Shown here: positions 57,096 to 64,000 of the stretch, one piece after another
Position numbering within the stretch: the first letter of the stretch is position 1
Layout: every line of letters starts with the position of its first letter
Origin: Zizania palustris
Taxonomy: Eukaryota > Streptophyta > Magnoliopsida > Poales > Poaceae
Direction of reading: 5' to 3'
Assembly (NCBI GenBank): GCA_019279435.1
Contig: JAAALK010000079.1
Location: forward strand, 103,875,332-103,939,331
Length of the DNA: 64,000 nucleotides
Notes under the pieces: model-generated
The model's database searches: none
What the model saw: the letters and a program-made list of their open reading frames with translations, nothing else
Told to the model about the DNA's origin: nothing
Program-made: the position numbers and the translations under genes

Positions 57096-57112
57096 TTGGT
57101 GCCGTCCGTGGG
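57096..57112 (+). other. TatB primer-binding site
   Basis: TTGGTGCCGTCCGTGGG, one base after the LTR. Confidence 0.75.
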
Positions 57113-57157
57113 GAACCTAGTTCAAAAAACTTTGTTCTCTACCAAGTTTTTAGGGCC

Positions 57158-58490
57158 ATGACTCCTAAGCGGAGTTCAGGTGGTAGTCCCCTTCGGAGGT
57201 CCCCTCGGACCTCCGGAGGAAGATCTTCGAATATGGTTGAGGTCGGAGGACCTTCGGTAGTTCCTCTACCTCAAACCCCCGAAGGGAATTTTCTTCCTTG
57301 AGCATACGAAGTCCCTTCCGAACTGATCTGTTCAGTTCTCAAGACCCGGAAGCTCCTTCCGGAAGAAATGAAGATAGCCTTGGCGACATGGCAACCTAGA
57401 TGGCCAGTCTCCAAGCCGAACTGACAAGGTGGAGGCAGGAAGCAGTAGATAGGCTTCATCCTCAAGTTATCCCCATCATTCCGGAGGTACATCAAGACGA
57501 CGACCCTCTTCTTTATCCCGAAGCCCCCGGGAATGCTTCCTTCGATAGCAAGTCTCCACTGCACCCCGATTTACAAAAGGTGCGCTTTGACCCCAAGTTC
57601 AAAACTTCGAAGCTATGTAAGAACTCCGGGGAAGAATATCCAAGGGAGTTCTCTCATTCATATGCTTTGGCAATTGAAGCCAGCGGAGGGGTCCGAGATA
57701 CCATGGCCAAGTGCATCCCCCTCGCGCTCGAAGGAGTTGCTTTACGTTGGTTCTGGTCTTTGAAGGCAGTATCAATTAGAACTTGGGAGCAGCTACGGAA
57801 AATGTTTATAAGTAACTTTCAGGGTACCTTTGTGCCCCCTATGTCTACGGGAAGTCTTTTTCAGGTGAAGCAGCAACCTGGAGAAACTTTAAGACAGTTC
57901 TTCAAGCGCTTCACTCATACGAAGTCACAGATAAGAGGGTTGTCTGCATCATCCATCGTCGATGCAGCCCGAGAAGGAGTTACTCATGTAGGCATCCTCG
58001 ACAAACTCCATCAGAAAAAATATCCTCTATAGCATAGTGGATGGCCTATTTCGAAGAATATGCTAGGTCGGAGAAGGATGGCTCTGAAGAACAGCTTCGA
58101 CTCCACCAATCATTCAGGAAGTCAAGCTCGAGGTGAAGACCTCAACACCTTCACAGGGGCCCAACTTCGACATCCAGCATGACAGGCGTCAGGGGCAAAA
58201 GCATCCTTGCTCCGAAGTCTTGAACATTGCTCCTCCCTAGAAATTTTCCCCTAGAAATCCGCAAGCTTCAGGAAACAAGGTCAGTGGCTGGAGGCTGCTA
58301 GGGAAGCCGGCTGGCAAGGGACAAGCCTTCTCCTACTGCGTTCATAGTGAAAATCGGAGTTATACTACCGATACATGCAAGTATATACTAGCTTTAAGAG
58401 GCGAGTACCTCAAAAGGACCTCTGGTCGAGGCACTACTGACCGAGTCCCCTCCGAGGCACGTCCGGAGCCTGTGTGGGCTATCGTACGTG
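57158..58490 (+). pseudogene. TatB gag (broken)
   Basis: The ATG at 57158 (MTPKRSSGGSP) matches the TatA gag start. Stops occur near 57300 and 57420. The main gag domain, 57400-58032, is open (RFDPKFKTSKLCKNSGEEYP, WFWSLKAVSIRTWEQL, FVPPMSTGSLF). A TAG at 58030 and frameshifts follow, and a knuckle-like YCVHSENRSYTTDTC lies near 58340. The protein would coat the RNA genome in a functional element; this copy is dead. Confidence 0.83.
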
Positions 58491-61400
58491 TAGACAACTT
58501 CGACTCCACAAGACAACCTCCGATGGTCAATATTATGCGACCCTCGAAGCAAGAAGATGGCCAAGACCGGGGCAAAAGAGTAGTCCTCCCCATTTCCGGA
58601 GGGGGAACTGTTGGCAGTATGTCAAAGAGGCAGCGAAGAGAGTATGTTCGGGAAGTAGGTCATATTGGAACTTCTTCGTCTGCAACTGCCATGCCCGAGT
58701 GGTCCCATGTGCCTATATCTTTTTCTGCAGATGATGCAGCAGGCATAAAATTCCCACATGCAGATCCCCTTGTCATCACTGCCGATATAGCAAGAACTGA
58801 AGTTCGAAGTGTGATGGTCAATGGCGGGAGTTCAGCAGATATTATCTTCGTTCAAGCTTTCGACCAGCTCTGTATCTCTAGGAAACATCTTCTCCCCGCA
58901 GCTCGTCCCCTGCAAGGCTTCACAGGACCTCCTCTTGATTCCCTCGGCCAAATAGGTCTTGAGGTTGCTTTCGGAGAGGGGCTCCTGGCAAGAATGGAGG
59001 AAATAATCTTCGATGTTGTAGATGCCCCTTATGATTATAATGTCATCTTCAGAATGGGCATGTTAAATTAGTTCGGAGCAGTTGAGCACCACAACTATTT
59101 ATGTATGAAGATGCCCATGCAAGCGGGAGTACTCACTGTCTTCGGTGATCAGGCCACTGCGCGAAGAGCAGAATATGGTCATGGCCCACCTCTCGACCCA
59201 AGACAAGTGAATATTGTACAAGGCAATTCGGAGGATATCTCTACTTCAAGTGAGTCTTCGAAGAAATCCTTCCCAAGTCCAAGCACCAAAGGAGAAATCG
59301 TAATGAAGATTATTGTAAAATACGACAAAGACTATTCTTTTCAGTTCGGCAAAGATCGCTACTTTATTGGAAAAAGTAGTCGAAAAAAATTTGGATGTCT
59401 TTGCCTGGTCTGATGAAGACATTCCGGGAGTCAGCTCAGATATCATTGAGCACAGCTTACTTGTAAACCCAAGGGTTCGGCCTATTCGATAGGGGCTTCG
59501 AAAGCTATCAGTAGAAAGGGCAAGCCTTGCTAAGGCGGAAGTGGAGAAATTATTGAAGGCTGGGATTATCAGAGAAGTAGCTCATACGGATTGGCAAGCT
59601 AACCCAGTCTACGTCAAAAAGAAATCCTCCGGGAAGTGGCGCATGTGTATTGATTTTACATCTTTGAATAAAGCATGCCCACGTGACCCCTACCCCATGC
59701 CCCCGAATAGATCAATTAGTTGATTCCACTGCTGGTTCGGAGTTATTGAGCTCCCTCGACGCGTACTCCAGTTATAATCAAATCTGGTTAAAACACGAAG
59801 TCGAAATCAAAACAAGATTTGTAACTCCTTCGGGACTCTTTTGCTATGTAAGAATGCCTTTTGGCTTGAGAAATGTCGGGGCAACCTTTTCGAGATTAAT
59901 TGCTAAGGCTTTAGGTCACCAAATAGGCCGCAATGTAGAAGCCTATATGGATGATATTGTAATAAAGAATGCTTTAAAGCACCAACATAGCCTAGACTTA
60001 GCGAAACATTTGATAGCCTCTAAGCATGTGGAGTCAGCCTCAACCCCGAAAAAATGTATCTTCGGGGCTCAAGCTGGAAAGTTGCTAGGGTATCTAGTTT
60101 CAAGTAGAGGAATTGAAGCTAGCCCTACTCAAATAACTGCATTGCAAGAAATGGCTCCGCTGTAGAATTTAAAACAGGTACAGAAGCTTACTGGCCACCT
60201 TGCAGCACTCAGCAGATTGTTAGCAAGGTCCGCAGAATGAAGCTTGCCCATATTCAAAGCATTAAAATGGTCCGAAGATTTTGCATTGACACCGGAGTGC
60301 CAAAAGAGTTTTGATGATATTAAAAATTATCTCAGCAACCTCGCAACACTCACTGTGCCCGTTGCAGATGGAACACTCCTTCTTTACCTCACCGCAACCA
60401 ACTCCACTGTCAGTGCAGTCCTAGTTAGAGAAGTTGATTTCAATGGGAAGTTAGTGCAGAATCCAGTATATTTGGTATCTGAAGCTTTATCTAGAGGAAA
60501 AACAAGATATTCTGAGCTCGAGAAGTTCACTTATGCTATGATAATGGCTTCGACGAAATTGTGACATTATTTTTTAGCACATAATGTAATTGTACCAACT
60601 TCGTATCCTTTGGGAGATATGCTCCGAAGCAAAGATTCTACAGGGAGAATTTGAAAATGGGCCGTCGAGCTAGCACCCTTCGGCATCTCCTTTATAGCAA
60701 GGACAGCAATCAAGTCACAAGTGGTGGCAGACTTCGTAGCAGAATGGACTCCGTCTGCAATATGGGCTCCGGATAAATCAAGTGAAGGAATTTGGACCAT
60801 ATACTCCGATGGAGCTTTTCAAGCATCCGGAGTAGGTATTGGAGCAGTAATAATTTCTCCTTCAGGGCAAAGAGCGATGTACTCCGCAAGGCTCAATTTT
60901 AAGTCCACCAATAATATAGCGGAGTACAAGGGAATTTTGTTAGGACTCCAAAAAGCGTGTGCTCTGAGTGCTACAAGAGTTGTTATCAAAACAGATTCTC
61001 AAATTGTAGCATGGCATGTTGACAAAAGTTTTCAAGTCCGGCATCCGCAGCTTTCAAAATATCTAGAAGAGATCCGTAAGATCAAAGCAGCATTCAAAGG
61101 GATTTCTATCCGAAGTATACCAAGAGATGACAATGCACAAGCTGATAACCTAGCAAAAGCTGCAGCCGGAGCCATGGATATTCCGGAAGGAGCCTTTTAT
61201 GAAGAGCTTACTTTGCCTTCGGTGCCACAAATTCCTCCTGCGGAGGTTCTTTGCATTCCGAACACTGACTGACGGAGTTCAATCATGGAGTTATTGCAAG
61301 GTGAAGCAACTTTACCCGAAGGACCACAACTTTCAAGATTGCAGCTAAGAGTTCGGAATTATCATGTAATCAATGGTATTCTTTACAAGGCCGGAGTATG

Positions 61401-62191
61401 TTCCCCCCTACTCTGATGTATTTCTCAAGCCGAAGGTCAATTGATACTCCGAGAAATTCATGAAGGCCTTTGTGGTAGCCATCTTGCCCCCCGGGCTTTC
61501 ATAGGAAAAATACTTCGCTAGAGGCTTTATTGGCCTACAATAGTAGATGATGCGGAGACCTTAGTATGCACTTGCCAAGGTTGTCAATGGATGGGAAGAC
61601 GAAGTCATATTCTGCCAACAACTCTTCAAGTCATTGCTCCAGTTTGGCCTATGGCTAGATGAGGCATGGATCTCATTGGCCCCTTCCCAGTAGCAAAAGG
61701 AAATCTGAAATTTGTAGTAGTAGCAATTGAGTATTTTTCCAAACAGGTCGAAATAGAACCCCTCACAGCTATCACTTCAAATAATGTAATAAAATTCTTT
61801 TGGAAGAATATTATATGCAGGTTCGGAGTGCCTCGATAGCTCACAGTCAACAACGGGAGCCAATTTGATGTAGAGCCCTTCAGGAAGTTTTGCGAAGACC
61901 TTGGCATACAAATGTGTTTTGCAACTATGCGTCATCCTCAATCTAATGGAGCTATCGAATGAGATAATGGTAATATTTTATCAGGACTGAATCAAAGAAT
62001 AGTATGATTAGCAAAAGGGCTGTGGACTGAGGAACTCTTGAAGATTTTATGGTCCATTCGGACCACTCAAACGAGGTCCACAAGTATTACTCCTTTCAGA
62101 TTACTATTCAGAGATGAAGCTATGACGCCGACGGAGCTCAAAGGGGATCTCTTCACACCATCGAACCTGAAAAAGGAGATGAAAGGCAAGT
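58491..62191 (+). pseudogene. TatB pol: protease, RT, RNase H, second RNase H, integrase (broken)
   Basis: Protease region 58472-59071 has NGGSSADI where DGGSSADI is expected (catalytic Asp to Asn). RT: fingers 59541-59723, palm with YMDDIVIK ~59945. Ty3-type RNase H ~60244-60564; second RNase H 60721-61272 with YSDGAF intact. Integrase 61430-62190 carries at least six stops, and its second catalytic Asp is Asn (VNNGSQF). Several breaks are G:C to A:T changes when TatA is used as reference (for example TGG to TGA at ~61660). TatC cuts it at 62191. Confidence 0.86.
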
Positions 62192-63277
62192 TGTTGACAT
62201 GAAAATGTGCCCCCGCACTTGGGTCAGTTCGACGATCCAAAAGTGTGCGGATACATAGGGACAAGCCTAAGCGTGATGCAGCACCGACGTCGCGTTCTGA
62301 CTTCCCTTAGTCGTGATAAGGGTGGTAGAGTCGCCAGGCAATCAGATCACACAAAATAATCCAATTAGCTAAAAGAAATATATTAAAAGAATAAAATCAG
62401 CAAACCGGTCGGAGCCTGTCTGCTTCGGAGTATAGTGCCTAATATAGCGAGGTACAAAATAATGACTCAAACGCCACGCACGGGCATGACTTCGTCCAGA
62501 GCGAGGTACGAGCGTGGCAAATCCTATAGCGACGAAGTATGCGAGCGAAGCGTGTAGTCGAAGCCCGTAGTCTCGACGAAGGGTGTTCTGGCGACCTCCG
62601 AAACCGATCTCTCTGCTCCGGACACCTCCGGCAAAGGAGCTCCGAACATGGAAACCTGCAATAGAGAAGGTGCGAAGTACTAATCCGGCCTCAGGACCAA
62701 ATTCTGCTAAGTGTTGCACTAGTGGCAAAGGTAGCAATCTGTTACGCAGATTAGCGGATACTTCACAGGCGAAGTAACAAGGTCATAGCAATCTATTACG
62801 TAGATTAACGGATACTTCACAAGGGAAGTAACAAGGATTACCACTGTTCCAAAGTGGACGCCAGAGGGCTTCCAAGCAAACTCATGAAGAGGTACAGAAA
62901 AGTAAAGGTAAATAAATGTGATCAAAGCTATGGCTTTATTTATAGGGGCCAAACTTCTAATTTAATCTGCTATAATTCAGCTTGGAGTGAGATAAAAACT
63001 TAGCCAGAATTGTATCCAACTCTATCTCTACCGAAGTGGGCTTCGACTAGGCCCATCGAGGCCCGCTCCTTGGGCCAAAGCTTCAGCGGCGTGGGCCTCC
63101 GAAGGATTCCTGGCCGAATGTCGTGGGCTGGCTAGAGGCTTTCGGAGCCCATAGCCCAATGGATCTTCGGCCCTGTAGGGCTTCGGCCTGGCCCCGGACA
63201 TGTGTACTTTTGGCCCAAATCGGCAAAATTGATATTTTGACAATCTCCGCCATTAATGCCATTTTTTGCTAGCAACA
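62192..63277 (-). repeat. TatC 3' LTR
   Basis: 1086 bp. Minus-strand TATAAATA at 62938-62945. A tandem duplication of ~54 bp (about 62733-62786 and 62787-62836) carries small hairpins with loop TTACG and arms AATCTG/CAGATT in one copy, AATCTA/TAGATT in the other. Confidence 0.85.
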
Positions 63278-63293
63278 CATGCCCCCTGCATTT
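63278..63293 (-). other. TatC polypurine tract
   Basis: Minus strand AATGCAGGGGGCATG directly before the 3' LTR start TGTTGCTAGC. Confidence 0.75.
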
Positions 63294-63364
63294 TAGTGAA
63301 CTGAGTGAACTACAAGCACAACGAGCTAAATACTATACCGTCCATATCGGCTTTTCGACACCTT

Positions 63365-64000
63365 TTATGCTATTTTCCACACGCTTGGTAAATGCCTTTT
63401 CAAGTATCTACCATTCAAAGCTCTTCGAAACCGCTCTCCTTATAGAGATTCCAACACGTATGCATTGCCGGGAGCGATCTCAGCTACCTTAAAAGGACCT
63501 TCCCAACTAGGTGACAATTTACCAACTTTGGGGCTCTTCGTGCCTAAGGGTAAAATCGTCTTCCAAACCAAATATCCTACTTGAAACGATTTTGGTTTAA
63601 CCTTCTTATTGTAGGCTTTAGCTACTCTCTTCTTGTCTACTTCTATGGCTTCTAAAGCCCTTAGTGTCTTATCGATCACTTCCCCTAGACTATACTTCAG
63701 AAGTGTTTCATACTCGTTGACCGATAAACCATCTTGTTTTAACACTCTTAAGGAGCCAAGATCTACCTCTACAGGCAGAACGAACTCTTGTCCATATACC
63801 AACTCATATGGACTGACTTTGGTAGCACCGTGCTTTGCAATTCTACAAGCCCATAGCGCCTCGGAAAGCACTTCATGCCACCTTTTAGGAAACTCTTCAA
63901 TTTTCTTCTTGATGAGCTTAATCATGGTTTTATTACTAGACTCGGCCTGACCGTTGGCCTGAGCATAGTAAGGTGAAGAGTTTATCAATTTAATACCATA
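63365..64000 (-). pseudogene. TatC integrase C-terminal part (one internal stop, partial)
   Basis: Enters from the right edge in the integrase core (INSSPYYAQANGQAESSNKT, holding the catalytic Glu) and continues through the C-terminal region (VSPYELVYGQEFVLPVEVDL, LSPSWEGPFKVAEIAPGNAY). A TAA at 63440-63442 follows VLESL, but the same frame stays open for 24 more codons (GERFRRALNGRYLKRHLPSV) to a second TAA at 63365-63367. The latter is the likely natural end, and the former a CAA to TAA change. The remaining catalytic residues lie off-window. Confidence 0.85.

Larger units (their letters stand above)
56600..62191 (+). mobile_element. TatB: second Tat-lineage Gypsy element, plus strand, interrupted by TatC
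   Basis: 5' LTR 56600-57094, primer-binding site, gag-pol to the integrase. At 62191 TatC interrupts it after EMKGK in the integrase C-terminal domain; the remainder, including any antisense ORF and the 3' LTR, should lie beyond the window. Left flank ACAAT (56595-56599) is the presumed duplication. It is closely related to TatA in order and motifs but more decayed, with many stops. Confidence 0.88.
62192..64000 (-). mobile_element. TatC: third Gypsy element, minus strand, runs off the right edge
   Basis: The 3' LTR 62192-63277 is bounded by TGTTG...CAACA, a polypurine tract adjoins it, and the integrase C-terminal region lies upstream. It inserted into TatB, leaving CAAGT (62187-62191) as the left copy of the duplication. 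The integrase sequence differs clearly from TatA/TatB, so it is a separate family, probably also Tat-like. Confidence 0.85.

Noticed and set aside
1..64000. Host genes, tRNA or rRNA genes, telomeric repeats, Helitron ends
   Set aside because: No convincing cloverleaf, rRNA core or telomere motif and no host protein domain; every long ORF with recognisable domains belongs to an LTR element.

Overview
The window is repeat-dense plant nuclear DNA, almost certainly from a large-genome grass (Poaceae). The evidence is the retrotransposon families: SIRE/Maximus-like Ty1/Copia LTRs, a Tekay/Del chromovirus whose LTR opens with TGTAACACCCC, Tat-lineage Ty3/Gypsy elements with an extra antisense ORF, and a CRM-like Gypsy with coding sequence inside its LTR. 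I find no confident host gene and no rRNA, tRNA or CRISPR locus. Names used below (Cop1-4, TatA-C, Tek, Crm, sLTR) are local labels.

Layout. 1-5858: the right-hand part of a Copia LTR (Cop1) inserted in a decayed minus-strand Copia (Cop2). 5859-10200: a tandem array of ~46/52-bp hairpin half-units, split by a ~3-kb LTR-like insertion (sLTR, 5954-8974). 10521-54490: one Tat-type Gypsy element (TatA, minus strand, target-site duplication ATGGT), originally about 11.1 kb and swollen to 44 kb by nested insertions. Its antisense ORF is split by Cop3 (12907-30219, AGAGG). Cop3's gag zinc knuckle is in turn split by Tek (17578-27771, GGTCA). TatA's reverse transcriptase is split by Cop4 (35858-51357, ACGGG), which contains a 3'-truncated CRM-like Gypsy (43479-50100). 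54491-56599: spacer with a hAT-type MITE and a decayed ORF. 56600-62191: a second Tat element (TatB, plus). 62192-64000: a third Gypsy (TatC, minus) inserted into TatB and running off the window.

LTR divergence counted by eye agrees with the nesting order: TatA about 3.9%, Cop3 about 3%, Cop4 about 2.2%, and Tek one substitution plus two 1-nt length differences in 3311 bp. Tek is the only element that looks recently mobile. It is unusual: it has no recognisable gag or protease and its reverse transcriptase starts part-way through, yet it carries an intact 268-codon ORF of unknown function where gag should be, an intact integrase and a chromodomain.

A recurring theme is short hairpins whose two arms change together between copies. 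They occur in the 8975-10200 array, the 32.7-33.0 kb repeats of TatA, the Copia LTRs and the TatC LTR. These are the best candidates here for undescribed functional structure. All alignments were made by eye; family names rest on recognised motifs, not on database searches.
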